A DNA stretch of 64,000 nt from positions 310,001 to 374,000 of the forward strand of contig PMSI01000001.1 in assembly GCA_003168375.1 (NCBI GenBank), read 5' to 3'. This document shows positions 17,801-27,314 of this stretch, one piece after another; the stretch's first letter is position 1; every line of letters begins with the position of its first letter. This DNA is from Vulcanimicrobiota bacterium (GTDB lineage Bacteria; Vulcanimicrobiota; Vulcanimicrobiia; Vulcanimicrobiales; Vulcanimicrobiaceae). The notes beneath the pieces were generated by a model that made no database searches, had not been told where the DNA came from, and saw only the letters and a list, made by a program, of their open reading frames with translations. The position numbers and the translations under genes are program-made.

Positions 17801-18873
17801 CGGTCTCGCTGATGGGCAGCACCGACGCGGTGACGAACGGCGATCTGCAGCAGATCGGCACCGACGGGTTGCCCTCGGGGTGGTCGGTGGCGCCCGCGGC
17901 CGCGCGCGCAACCTTCGGCGTGACGCGCAACGCGAGCGGCGTGACGCGGCTAAGCAATCCCGGTACGCAGACCGTCGAGCTGACGCAGACCGTCGCCGTC
18001 GCGCCGGGGGCGCCGCTGTACGTCGAACTCGCCGCGCGCGCCGAGGCAGCGACGACCCCGCCGTCGGTCGCAATCGAGTTCGTCGCGAGCGACGGTTCGC
18101 CGGCCGGCACCGCGACGAGCATCACGGTCGACCCGTCGGACTTCGAGCAGCATCCCGCCGAGATCGCTCTGCCGCCGAACGCCGCGAAGGCGAACGTACG
18201 CCTTCGGCTGCCGCCCTCGACGGCGCTCGAGCTGCGCGCGCTTGCGGTGCGGCCGCTCGCGAAGGTTGACGTGCCGGTCTCGTTCATCGCGCAGGCGCCC
18301 GGTCAGCTGCGCGTCTCGCAAGCCGTCGTCGCGTACGAACGCGTCGCACCCTCGGCGCCGCCCGTCCCGGCGGGCGGGCTCTGCACGCCGACTCCGGCCG
18401 ATCAGGCGCCCGGCGAGGGCGGTGCCGACGACCAATGCTATTGCTCGTGCTGCAATGCGAATCGGACGATGCAGCACCCGACCACGACGGCCACGCCGGC
18501 CGGCCGGCCGGTAACCGTCGGAACGTGCGCGACCTGCGGAACGACGATGGTGCGCGGCGGCGGAACCGTGACGCTGGGGACGGCGTTCGCGACGGCAGCC
18601 GAGGTCATGCAGCCGGCGGTCGTCATCGCCGCGGCGCCCCCCCAGACGGCAGCCTCTCTCGCCACAGCGCAACCGCTGCCGCCGCTGACCGCCGTGCCGG
18701 GGATCGGGGCGTCCCGGGCGAGCGCGCTCGCGCAGGCCGGGATCACGACGATGGAGCAGCTCGCCGCCGCGAACGCCCAGGACGTCGCGCACGCGCTACG
18801 CGGGGTCACCCCGACGAACGCGGGCGTCATCATCGGGAACGCGCAACGGATCGTCGCCGCGGCGAACCCGTAA
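14854..18873 (+). CDS. Multi-domain fibre-like protein: propeller, CBM-like, Cys cluster, HhH
   Basis: A 1339-residue protein without signal peptide. Residues 1-540 are beta-rich modules. Residues about 545-852 contain a YVTN-type beta-propeller with recurring FSPDGxxAY, SPDGARVYVGT, SPDGTLIYVLD and TPDGRRVIVLD blades. Residues about 990-1145 look like a jelly-roll carbohydrate-binding module (TNGDLQQIGTDGLPSGW). A Cys cluster (CYCSCC near 1195 and CATCG near 1225) could bind a metal. The last 60 residues form a helix-hairpin-helix domain (VPGIGASRASALAQAGI). A propeller plus CBM suggests surface or glycan recognition. The HhH end is unusual for a fibre, so a delivered or particle-associated cargo is an alternative. 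Confidence 0.8.
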   Translation: MDPSDGYDGSARAFEGERTLLLRSVPVGARITRARITVTPVAGPTGTLFEERIDFADPTDAARTLGATKIPVNGGAGTFVEIDFHKRRTLAAMTGTNLTDAELQVDLGGVYVQINEKGAILTPSDPTAFTVTDGTLPGLTVSKFKLTAKTDNLGPTTSTVTIRSTPANLTVRLGKMAPFWARPGELAAPDTSPDFAALLQAFLATAAFENGYYLVPLVVHSDTLARLSVTLDIAYLNTVIATPNGLPETTLPFDVGTVANAPQQLSATLPSDARVVPGATTARVSGSFAETRIVQGYGAPTGEVAPGGGATISPTLSLGQIIEVDTPVSAAAIDLSLTGITRTANLALDLRADLDGKPDGNSLIGGAVAFPLQSSPSPAPTWVSVPLPKEFHFASDGLATRYWLVLQSYDGQVTWNAAALAVPAKTAKPLPVMQQTTDGGLSWRATTQPLTLTSLFRFRYQPARYQVPIEVQVGSGAGAARVKLDRYQPLNRIDFALDLPELADAFNHYLAQTAPQPCSQAEHIANGDFRQWLQLGSDLGAAPVFTTANATGALAFSPDGQLAYAGAGVASQLVIVDVLRDALAGAPITLVGGVPLFAAASPDGARVYVGTASGVHVIDVASRTDLGAVATKSFSPGAFGTLGPDGAYLYVASASGVAALATDALATAAATQQTLSTTATASANPRGLAVSPDGTLIYVLDAQTRPQLLVLAAPSLAVQTSLPLGTNLVGLAVTPDGRRVIVLDASTPTAFVVDVASASVVRSLAIPSGTPQAAAVSPDGARAYVLTADAGAQSIAVIDLARLAFTGPPTQFAVPLPTTPTAPVTLGVTASGSRLYVADGTRARLASIPVGTLTPADWTASGNVQLAPKRGDPPTVVVGNPERGPDASSASISQVVPIGSCGYVFSFSADAAAVVPSAAGDAVAEVFWLDGACGVVRTDSFPIAQTRSTAAARRRAPLQAPPGATQAEVRFRAAPGTVIALGSVSLMGSTDAVTNGDLQQIGTDGLPSGWSVAPAAARATFGVTRNASGVTRLSNPGTQTVELTQTVAVAPGAPLYVELAARAEAATTPPSVAIEFVASDGSPAGTATSITVDPSDFEQHPAEIALPPNAAKANVRLRLPPSTALELRALAVRPLAKVDVPVSFIAQAPGQLRVSQAVVAYERVAPSAPPVPAGGLCTPTPADQAPGEGGADDQCYCSCCNANRTMQHPTTTATPAGRPVTVGTCATCGTTMVRGGGTVTLGTAFATAAEVMQPAVVIAAAPPQTAASLATAQPLPPLTAVPGIGASRASALAQAGITTMEQLAAANAQDVAHALRGVTPTNAGVIIGNAQRIVAAANP

Positions 18874-18979
18874 CGCGCCGCCCTCTCGACGGCGCTGCTG
18901 TTCGCGTACTGCACCCGACGAACCAACGATCTCCTTGGCGGCGTACCAATGATGGAACACCGTTTCGAGGAGAACAACG

Positions 18980-19285
18980 CTGAAACCCAACGTCAAAGCC
19001 GTCGCCGTCGCGGCATTCGTCGCACTCGGCGCACAATACACCATCGTCGACTCCGACGGCCACACCGTCGGGTCGATCGTCACCGACACGCCGCCCGCCG
19101 CAACGCTGCGCGTGATCGGCGTCGCCAACGCCGCTCGGTCAACCTCAGCACCGCGGCAAGACGCGCGTTCGGATCGCGCGTTCCACCCAGACTTCACCAA
19201 CGCACTCAGCGCGGACCAGATTTCGCGCTCGTGGCAGGCCGAGCTCGACCGGCTCATGCCGCAACCCGTCACAGGAGGCGGCTAA
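18980..19285 (+). CDS. Small exported-type protein with apparent CTG start
   Basis: A 101-codon frame with strong GC-rich third positions, ending TAA at 19283-19285. In frame there is a TGA at 18950 and no ATG, GTG or TTG before the first good codons. The only suitable start is CTG at 18980, placed 7 bp after a GAGGAG ribosome binding site. It would encode (M)KPNVKAVAVAAFVALGAQ, a short positively charged then hydrophobic N-terminus like a signal sequence, followed by YTIVDSDGHTVGSIV and a helical C-terminus. An in-frame GTG about 45 codons in is a poor alternative. It sits behind the fibre gene and 2 bp before another small exported protein; function unknown. Confidence 0.55.
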   Translation: MKPNVKAVAVAAFVALGAQYTIVDSDGHTVGSIVTDTPPAATLRVIGVANAARSTSAPRQDARSDRAFHPDFTNALSADQISRSWQAELDRLMPQPVTGGG

Positions 19286-19287
19286 TC

Positions 19288-19533
19288 ATGATCCTCGTTT
19301 CACTCGCGTCGCTCGCGCTCGGCGCGGCGCTCGCAACCAACACCCCGGCCCCGGCCGTCGCGACATCGTCCGTTGCGGCAATCCCCACCGCGGTCCACGC
19401 AGCGCCCGTACAGCCCAGCCACCGCTCCGACATGCTGGTCACCGAACGTTCCAACCAGTCTTCCGATGAAGAAGCGATCCAACAGCAGCTCCAGCTGCGC
19501 GTCTTGATGCCGGCCCTCTCGGGCGACGCCTAG
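19288..19533 (+). CDS. Small exported protein, function unknown
   Basis: An 81-residue protein with GGAGG 9 bp before ATG 19288. The N-terminus (MILVSLASLALGAALA) is a plausible signal peptide, followed by an Ala/Pro/Thr-rich stretch and a charged helix ending in LQLRVLMPALSGDA. It follows the preceding small gene with 2 bp between them, so the two are probably co-transcribed at the end of the tail operon. No family recognised. Its stop lies 2 bp from the stop of the convergent acyl-CoA dehydrogenase gene, which marks the right border of the tail locus. Confidence 0.65.
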   Translation: MILVSLASLALGAALATNTPAPAVATSSVAAIPTAVHAAPVQPSHRSDMLVTERSNQSSDEEAIQQQLQLRVLMPALSGDA

Positions 19534-19534
19534 C

Positions 19535-21328
<1,794 letters not shown>

Positions 21329-21333
21329 CGCGT

Positions 21334-21840
21334 TTACCCCGGAGCGGCGGCGGCGAAGAGCGTGCGCGTGAGCCAGGTCGCGATGAGCGCGGGTTTGGGC
21401 GCGTCACGCACTTCGACGCTGACGCGCCAGGTGACGTCCGCGCCGCCCGCGATCGAGCGCACGTCCTCGATCGCGAAGACGCCCCGAATCTGCGCGTTCA
21501 CGGGGACCGGCGCGACGAACCGCACCCGGTCGAAACCGTAGTTGTAGCCGGCCCGCGCGGTCGGGAAGCTGACGCACTGCTCGATCATCGACGAGAGCAG
21601 GCTCAGCGTGAGAAAGCCGTGGGCGATCGTCGTTCCGAGCGGTGACTCGCGGCGCGCGCGTTCCGGATCGACGTGGATCCACTGCCGGTCGTTGGTGAGT
21701 TCAGCGAACTCGTCGATCATCGCCTGCGTCACCGTGATCCAGCCGCTCGCTCCGATCCGCGCGCCTTGCGCCTGCTGCAGATCGGCGAGACTGGAAAAGG
21801 CGACGGGCTGGACCGCCGCTGGCTCGTGATTGGTGCTCAT
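21334..21840 (-). CDS. MaoC-like (R)-specific enoyl-CoA hydratase
   Basis: A 168-residue hot-dog-fold protein. The start at 21840 gives the N-terminus MSTNHEPAAVQPVAFSSL; earlier in-frame codons run into the divergent gene's upstream region. The hydratase signature is seen as DEFAELTNDRQWIHVDPERA (catalytic Asp and His) and TTIAHGFLTLSLLSSM. It hydrates trans-2-enoyl-CoA. It is the first gene of a two-gene unit with the acyl-CoA dehydrogenase and diverges from the quinone oxidoreductase across 58 bp. Confidence 0.9.
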   Translation of the reverse strand: MSTNHEPAAVQPVAFSSLADLQQAQGARIGASGWITVTQAMIDEFAELTNDRQWIHVDPERARRESPLGTTIAHGFLTLSLLSSMIEQCVSFPTARAGYNYGFDRVRFVAPVPVNAQIRGVFAIEDVRSIAGGADVTWRVSVEVRDAPKPALIATWLTRTLFAAAAPG

Positions 21841-21898
21841 CGCGGTTCGCGGGCTTCTGAACGAGGAACGGCTCGCCCCGCTTGGCAACGTGCGCTCC

Positions 21899-22885
21899 AT
21901 GCAAGCGATTGTGTGCCGAGCGTACGGACCGCCGCAGAGCCTGGTGATGGCGGAGACGCCGGACCCGGAGCCCGGGCCCGGCCAGATCGTCATCGACGTG
22001 CACGCCGCCGGGGTGAACTTCCCGGACGTGCTGCTGGTGCAGGGCCTCTATCAGGTGAAGCCGCCGCTGCCGTTCTCACCCGGCGTCGAGGCGGCCGGGG
22101 TGGTCGCCGCGGTCGGCGTGGGCGTCGAAGGAATCCGTATCGGCGACCGCGTCGCGGCCGGCGTGATGGGCGGCTTCGCCGAGCGCGCGGTGGCGAACGC
22201 GGCGACGACGATCCTGCTGCCGGATGGAGTCGACTTCGTCACCGCGGCCGGGATGGTGCTCACGTACGGGACCGCGTATCACGCGCTCGTCGACCGCGCG
22301 GTACTCCACGCCGGCGACCGGCTGTACGTCAGCGGCGCCGGCGGCGGCGTCGGAACGGCGGCGATCGATCTCGCGAAGGCGCTCGGCGCGCACGTGGTCG
22401 GGAGCGCCAGCTCCGAGGCGAAGCGGGCGGCGGCGAAGCGCGCGGGCGCCGACGTGGTGCTCGACGCGAGCGCGACGGATCTCGTCGAGCAGATCAAGGC
22501 TGCAAGCGGCGGCGGGATCGACATCGCGCTCGACAACGTCGGCGGCGAACAGTTCGACGCCGCGCTGCGCGCGGCGGGCCGCGACGCGCAATTGCTCGTC
22601 GTCGGCTTCGCGGGAGGCACGATCCCGCAGATCCCCGCCAACCGCATCTTGCTCAAAGAGCTCGACGTGCTGGGCGTCTACTGGGGCGACTGGGCGGCGC
22701 GCTACCCCGAGCGGAACCGCGCGAACTTCGAGGCCCTCTTCGCGATGATGCGCGCGGGGAAGCTGCACCCGCACGTCGACGCGACCTACGCCTTCGCCGA
22801 CGCGCCGCAGGCGATCGCCGATCTGCACGAACGACGCCTCGTCGGAAAAGGCGTCGTCCGGGTTCGGGAGGGTTCGTCGCCCTAG
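21899..22885 (+). CDS. NADPH:quinone oxidoreductase, MDR family
   Basis: A 328-residue zinc-independent alcohol-dehydrogenase-like protein. The ATG at 21899 gives the typical start MQAIVCRAYGPPQSLVM; an in-frame start 23 codons upstream would overlap the MaoC start. Family signs are AAGVNFPDVLLVQGLYQ, PFSPGVEAAGVV, the Rossmann GAGGGVGTAAIDLAKALGA and a C-terminal KGVVRV. It reduces quinones or enones with NADPH. Its TAG stop overlaps the stop of the convergent DUF1501 gene in the palindrome CTAG. Possible partner for acyl-CoA turnover by neighbourhood, but this is a generic family. Confidence 0.9.
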   Translation: MQAIVCRAYGPPQSLVMAETPDPEPGPGQIVIDVHAAGVNFPDVLLVQGLYQVKPPLPFSPGVEAAGVVAAVGVGVEGIRIGDRVAAGVMGGFAERAVANAATTILLPDGVDFVTAAGMVLTYGTAYHALVDRAVLHAGDRLYVSGAGGGVGTAAIDLAKALGAHVVGSASSEAKRAAAKRAGADVVLDASATDLVEQIKAASGGGIDIALDNVGGEQFDAALRAAGRDAQLLVVGFAGGTIPQIPANRILLKELDVLGVYWGDWAARYPERNRANFEALFAMMRAGKLHPHVDATYAFADAPQAIADLHERRLVGKGVVRVREGSSP

Positions 22886-24105
22886 GCGAGCAGCGTTGGG
22901 AGCGGGGTGTAGCCGCCGCCGACGATCGCGGCCGAGGGGCGGCCGAGCCAGCGCTCGAGGACGGTTGCGTAGACGCTGCGGAAGTCGGTCGTGAACGCGA
23001 GGTTGCCGGCGTTGAGCTGGCCGAGGTCGGGATGCCGGCCGTATAGGCCGCCCTTCACGCCGCCGCCGATCATGAACACCGGTGCCGCTTCGCCGTGATC
23101 GGTGCCGCGGCTCGCATTCTCCGCCGCGCGCCGGCCGAACTCGCTGAACGTCATCGTCAGCACGCGCTTGTCGTTGCCGTGCGCGGCCAGGTCTTGGTAG
23201 AACGCGGCGATCGCGTTCGCGAAGTCGGCGAGCAGCCGGTTCTGGGTCTGCTTCTGCGTAACGTGCGTGTCGAACGAGCCGTGCTGCACGTACAGGACGC
23301 GCGTGCCGAGCTTCGAGCCGACGATCTGCGCCGCGAGCGCGAGGCTGCGCCCGAGCGGGGTCGCCGGATAGGTCGCCTGCTGCTGGTAGCCTGCGATCAG
23401 CTTCGGCAGTTCTTGCGCGCCGCGCTGCGCGTGGTCTTCGATCTCGGCGACCTGCGCCAGGAACGGCGAGCGGAACGGTACCGTGGTGTCGCGGACGAAC
23501 TCGTGGAACGCTTCGCTGTTGCCCTTCGTCTTGTCGCTGCGCAGCCCGTACGAGGCGAGCGCGTCGATCGCCGGAACGTCGGTCGACTTCGAGATCAGGA
23601 GCTCCGGCAGCACGTTGCTGATCGCGACGGCATTGAACAGGTTCGCCTTGGGCAGCCCGGCGTCGTCGAGATAGCGCCCGAGCCAGCCGGTCGACTCGTA
23701 GCTCTTCGGCTGCGCAGTCTGCCAGATCTCGGTCGAGCGGAAGTGCGAGTGATCCGGATCGGGGTAGCCGACGCCGTGCACGATCGCCACGTTCCCGCCG
23801 TCGTACATCTTCTTGAACGGCGCCAGCACGGGGTTGAGCCCGAACGTATCGTCGATGCGCAGGACTTCGTTCTGCGCGATCCCCAGCGACGGACGGTAGC
23901 GGTAGTAGTCGGACATTCCGAACGGGACGACCGTGTTCAGTCCGTCGTTGCCGCCCTGGAAGTTGATGACGACCAAGATCCGGTCGCTCCCGCCGGGCAG
24001 GCCCGGCAGCGCCGTTTGCGCGAGCGCCTGCGAGAAGATCGTGTCGTTGTTCGCGACGACCGCGAGTCCGGAGAGTGCGCCGAGGAGGAATCCTGTGCGT
24101 TTCAT
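22882..24105 (-). CDS. DUF1501 family exported protein
   Basis: A 407-residue protein with an N-terminal hydrophobic segment (GFLLGALSGLAVVANN) like a signal peptide but without a twin-arginine. The DUF1501 pattern is clear: LVVINFQGGNDGLNTVVPFG, SLGIAQNEVLRID, IVHGVGYPDPDHSHFRSTEIW, FDTHVTQ, MTFSEFGRRAAENASRGTDHG. These residues resemble the alkaline-phosphatase/sulfatase superfamily metal site. DUF1501 genes are usually paired with DUF1800 genes, as here (15 bp apart). The biochemical function is unknown; extracellular polymer or surface roles have been suggested for the family. Confidence 0.88.
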   Translation of the reverse strand: MKRTGFLLGALSGLAVVANNDTIFSQALAQTALPGLPGGSDRILVVINFQGGNDGLNTVVPFGMSDYYRYRPSLGIAQNEVLRIDDTFGLNPVLAPFKKMYDGGNVAIVHGVGYPDPDHSHFRSTEIWQTAQPKSYESTGWLGRYLDDAGLPKANLFNAVAISNVLPELLISKSTDVPAIDALASYGLRSDKTKGNSEAFHEFVRDTTVPFRSPFLAQVAEIEDHAQRGAQELPKLIAGYQQQATYPATPLGRSLALAAQIVGSKLGTRVLYVQHGSFDTHVTQKQTQNRLLADFANAIAAFYQDLAAHGNDKRVLTMTFSEFGRRAAENASRGTDHGEAAPVFMIGGGVKGGLYGRHPDLGQLNAGNLAFTTDFRSVYATVLERWLGRPSAAIVGGGYTPLPTLLA

Positions 24106-24120
24106 CTTGCTTCTTCCGTG

Positions 24121-25626
24121 CTATGCGAGTTGGTAGGCGGGCATCGCCATCGTGAGGTAGGCCGCATTGCGAACGCGTTCATCGACGTTTTCCATCGAGA
24201 GCTGCGCCAGCTCTGTCTGTCCCGAGCCGCCGAGGTAGGTGACGAGCTGCGCGACCGAGGCCGGCGAGACGTCGCCCTGCAGCATCGCCTCGGTCAGCGT
24301 CTTGGCGACGCCGCGCGGGTCCATCGAGCGCATCGCCGGCACGATCCAGGCGGCGGCGTCCATCATCTTCGGGCTCTTCGCGACCCCGTTGGCGAAGTTT
24401 TCGCGGGTCAGGATCGTTTGGCTGTTGACCCAGGCCACGCCGCCGTCCCAGCCCTTGACGTTGGGCGGATAGAACAGCATCTGCCCCATCTGGCGCATCG
24501 TCGCGAGCTCGACCGGCGCGACCTCGTTGATCCCGAACAGCTGATGCGTCCCGACGACGAACTCGACCGGGCTCTTCACCAGCGCGCGGTAGGCGCGCTC
24601 GCTGAAGAACACGTTGCTGTGCAGCAGCGTCGCCATCACCGGCTTCATCTCGAAGTCGTTCTTGCGGATCAGCGCCGCAACCTGATCGATCAGTTGAGGC
24701 TCGGGATCCATGTAGACGAAGAACGCGAGCAGCTTCTTGGCGAACCAGCGCGATGACGCCGGCTGACGGAAGATGATGTTGACGATGTCCGTACCGGAGA
24801 AGTTGCCGGTCTGGCCCAGGAACGTCTTGGTGCCGTCGTCGTGCTGCGCCTTGTTGTCGATGAAATTGCCGGTTCCGTCGGGGCTGAGGCGGAACGTCCA
24901 GCCGGTGAACGCGCGCGCCGACTCCCGGATGTCCTGTTCGGTGTAGTTGCCGATCCCCAGCGTGAAGAGCTCCATCAGCTCGCGGGCGTAGTTCTCGTTG
25001 GGGTGCGCCTTGGCGTTGACGTTGTTGTCGAGGTACCGCAGCATCGCCGGGTCCTGCGAGACGTGCAGCGTCAGGTCGCGGACGTTGCCGAGTGCGTATT
25101 CGCGGAACAGCTGGTTTTGCATCAGCAGCTCTTGCGCGCTGGTGCCCTTCTCCGGCGAGCTGGTGAAGTGCCCGTGCCAGAAGAGCGTCATCTTCTCTTG
25201 GAGCGGCGACTGCGAGGCGATCATGCGCTGCAGCCACCAGGTCTGCATCGAGATCAGGTTGCGGCGGCGGTTCTGATTGCGCTGCATCTGAAACGCCTTG
25301 CGCGCCTCGGCGGTCGCGTCGTCGGCGGCCATCCCGGCCAAGAAGCCGCGATAGAGACCGCGAGGCGGGACCGGCGGATCCTCGAGCGCAGGTCGCGCCG
25401 GAAGCGGGCCCGCGTCGGAGAACCGGACCAGCGAGTCGACCGCGTCGCGCGGCGACATCGCCGCGAACCGATCGACGTCGGCCGGCGACCCGCCGAACCC
25501 GGCACGGCGCAAGAGATGGGCCGCCAGGCGGCGGTTCCAGGGGCCGGCGTACGGCGCCAGGGCGCCGGACGCGTCGAGCGTGCCGGCCGGGCGGTACGAA
25601 ATTGGGGCGTTCGTCTGAGCAGCCAC
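24121..25626 (-). CDS. DUF1800 family protein
   Basis: A 501-residue protein. GTG at 25626 ([15 protein letters not shown]) is chosen; the frame stays open further upstream across the divergent carboxylase start, so the true start is uncertain by a few codons. Family features are [20 protein letters not shown] near the N-terminus, [40 protein letters not shown] and [12 protein letters not shown]. It is always a companion of DUF1501, and here the two form an operon. No signal peptide is obvious, unlike its partner. Function not established. Confidence 0.88.
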   Translation of the reverse strand: MAAQTNAPISYRPAGTLDASGALAPYAGPWNRRLAAHLLRRAGFGGSPADVDRFAAMSPRDAVDSLVRFSDAGPLPARPALEDPPVPPRGLYRGFLAGMAADDATAEARKAFQMQRNQNRRRNLISMQTWWLQRMIASQSPLQEKMTLFWHGHFTSSPEKGTSAQELLMQNQLFREYALGNVRDLTLHVSQDPAMLRYLDNNVNAKAHPNENYARELMELFTLGIGNYTEQDIRESARAFTGWTFRLSPDGTGNFIDNKAQHDDGTKTFLGQTGNFSGTDIVNIIFRQPASSRWFAKKLLAFFVYMDPEPQLIDQVAALIRKNDFEMKPVMATLLHSNVFFSERAYRALVKSPVEFVVGTHQLFGINEVAPVELATMRQMGQMLFYPPNVKGWDGGVAWVNSQTILTRENFANGVAKSPKMMDAAAWIVPAMRSMDPRGVAKTLTEAMLQGDVSPASVAQLVTYLGGSGQTELAQLSMENVDERVRNAAYLTMAMPAYQLA

Positions 25627-25703
25627 GATGGCATCATAACGCGATATGGCCCCAGCGCACTCCCAGGGATGGATATTCTCACGCTGGCTTAAAACCAGCG
25701 GTC

Positions 25704-27314
25704 GTGAGCCTCCTCGTAACCCGCATCGACCGGCGCTCCGCGGACTACGAGCGTAACGCCGCGGCGATGGCGGCGCTCGTGGACGAGCTCCGGGCAAAGC
25801 TGGAGCACGTTCGCGGCGGCGGCGGGCCGGTGGCGGTGGACCGGCATCGCAAGCGCGGCAAACTGACGGCCCGCGACCGCATCGACCGCTTGGTGGATCC
25901 CGGCAGCCCGTTCCTCGAGCTCTCGGCGCTCGCGGCGAACGGGATGTATCACGACGACGCCCCGTCGGCCGGGATCGTCACCGGGATCGGTACGATCGAC
26001 GGCACCGACTGCGTCATCGTCGCGAACGACGCCACCGTCAAAGGCGGCACGTATTACCCGGTGACGGTGAAGAAGCATCTGCGCGCGCAGGAGATCGCCG
26101 AGCAGAACGGTCTCGCGTGCGTGTACCTGGTCGACTCGGGCGGCGCGTTCTTGCCGCTGCAAGCCGAGGTCTTCCCCGATCGCGATCACTTCGGCCGTAT
26201 CTTCTACAACCAGGCGCGCATGAGCGCGCAAGGGATCCCGCAGATCGCCGCGGTGATGGGTTCGTGCACCGCCGGCGGCGCGTACGTCCCTGCGATGGCC
26301 GACGAGTCGATCATCGTGAAGGATCAAGGGACGATCTTTCTCGGAGGCCCACCGCTGGTGCAGGCCGCAACCGGCGAGATCGTCACCGCCGAGGAGCTCG
26401 GCGGCGCGGACGTGCACACGCGGATCAGCGGCGTCGCCGACCACTACGCCGTCGACGACGAGCACGCGCTCGGGATCGTGCGCCAAGTCGTCGACCATCT
26501 CGACCGGCGTCCGTACGACGCGTGGCCGATGCGCGAACCGCGACCGCCCGCGCACGACGCGCACGAGATCTACGGCGTCATTCCGTCCGACGCGCGCCAG
26601 TCGTACGACGTGCGCGAAGTGATCGCGCGCATCGTCGACGGCTCCGACTTCGCCGAGTTCAAAGCGCGCTACGGCGCGACGCTCGTCTGCGGCTTCGCCC
26701 ACCTCGACGGCCACCCGGTCGGGATCCTGGCGAACAACGGGATCCTGTTCAGCGAGTCGGCACTCAAGGGCGCGCACTTCATCGAGCTCTGCTGCCAGCG
26801 CGGCATCCCGCTGGTGTTCCTGCAGAACATCACCGGCTTCATGATCGGCAAGGAATACGAGAACCGCGGGATCGCAAAAGACGGTGCGAAGCTCGTCACC
26901 GCGGTCGCCTGCGCCGAGGTGCCGAAGTTCACCGTGGTGATCGGCGGGAGCTTCGGCGCCGGCAACTACGGGATGTCGGGCCGCGCGTACTCGCCGCGCC
27001 AGCTCTGGATGTGGCCCAACGCGCGGATCAGCGTGATGGGCGGAATCCAAGCCGCCTCGACGCTGCTGACCGTGCGGATGAACGCCGACGCCGAGAAGAA
27101 AAAACCCGCGCTGGAACCCAAGGAGCAGGCCGCGTTCAAGCAGCCGATCCTCGACAAGTACGAACACGAAGGCAGCCCGTACTACTCCACCGCGCGCATC
27201 TGGGACGACGGGATCATCGATCCGGTCGACACCAGGCGTGTCCTCGCGATCGGCCTGCGCGCCGCCCGCTACAAAGCCCCGGCGCCGACGAAGTTCGGCG
27301 TGTTCCGGATGTAA
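25704..27314 (+). CDS. mccB: Acyl-CoA carboxylase carboxyltransferase (beta) subunit, MCC-type
   Basis: A 536-residue protein with GTG start at 25704, giving the length of methylcrotonyl-CoA carboxylase beta (about 535). Oxyanion and CoA motifs are [30 protein letters not shown] and a [19 protein letters not shown] segment, the last close to MCC/propionyl-CoA carboxylase beta subunits. It transfers carboxybiotin carbon to 3-methylcrotonyl-CoA in leucine breakdown. A PLP-enzyme gene starts on the base after its stop. The biotin (alpha) subunit lies 13 kb away with the hydratase and lyase. Propionyl- or geranyl-CoA specificity cannot be excluded, but the HMG-CoA lyase downstream favours methylcrotonyl-CoA. 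Confidence 0.88.
   Translation: MSLLVTRIDRRSADYERNAAAMAALVDELRAKLEHVRGGGGPVAVDRHRKRGKLTARDRIDRLVDPGSPFLELSALAANGMYHDDAPSAGIVTGIGTIDGTDCVIVANDATVKGGTYYPVTVKKHLRAQEIAEQNGLACVYLVDSGGAFLPLQAEVFPDRDHFGRIFYNQARMSAQGIPQIAAVMGSCTAGGAYVPAMADESIIVKDQGTIFLGGPPLVQAATGEIVTAEELGGADVHTRISGVADHYAVDDEHALGIVRQVVDHLDRRPYDAWPMREPRPPAHDAHEIYGVIPSDARQSYDVREVIARIVDGSDFAEFKARYGATLVCGFAHLDGHPVGILANNGILFSESALKGAHFIELCCQRGIPLVFLQNITGFMIGKEYENRGIAKDGAKLVTAVACAEVPKFTVVIGGSFGAGNYGMSGRAYSPRQLWMWPNARISVMGGIQAASTLLTVRMNADAEKKKPALEPKEQAAFKQPILDKYEHEGSPYYSTARIWDDGIIDPVDTRRVLAIGLRAARYKAPAPTKFGVFRM

Noticed and set aside
18875-18895. GCGCCG/CGGCGC hairpin after the fibre gene
   Set aside because: Short GC arms are expected by chance in this composition and no T-run follows.
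18949-19287. Plus-strand frame beginning MMEHRFEENNAETQRQ, in frame with the small gene at 19288
   Set aside because: Its Arg-rich translation lacks coding bias, while another frame (CTG 18980 to TAA 19285) has it. Only the part from 19288 is accepted.
1-19533. Complete prophage
   Set aside because: No head, packaging, integration or lysis genes and no flanking attachment repeats in the visible part; the left side is unseen, so this is provisional.
25682-25700. Small hairpin CGCTGG-CTTAAAA-CCAGCG before the MCC beta gene
   Set aside because: Six-bp arms without T-run directly upstream of a start; too weak to call a terminator or operator.
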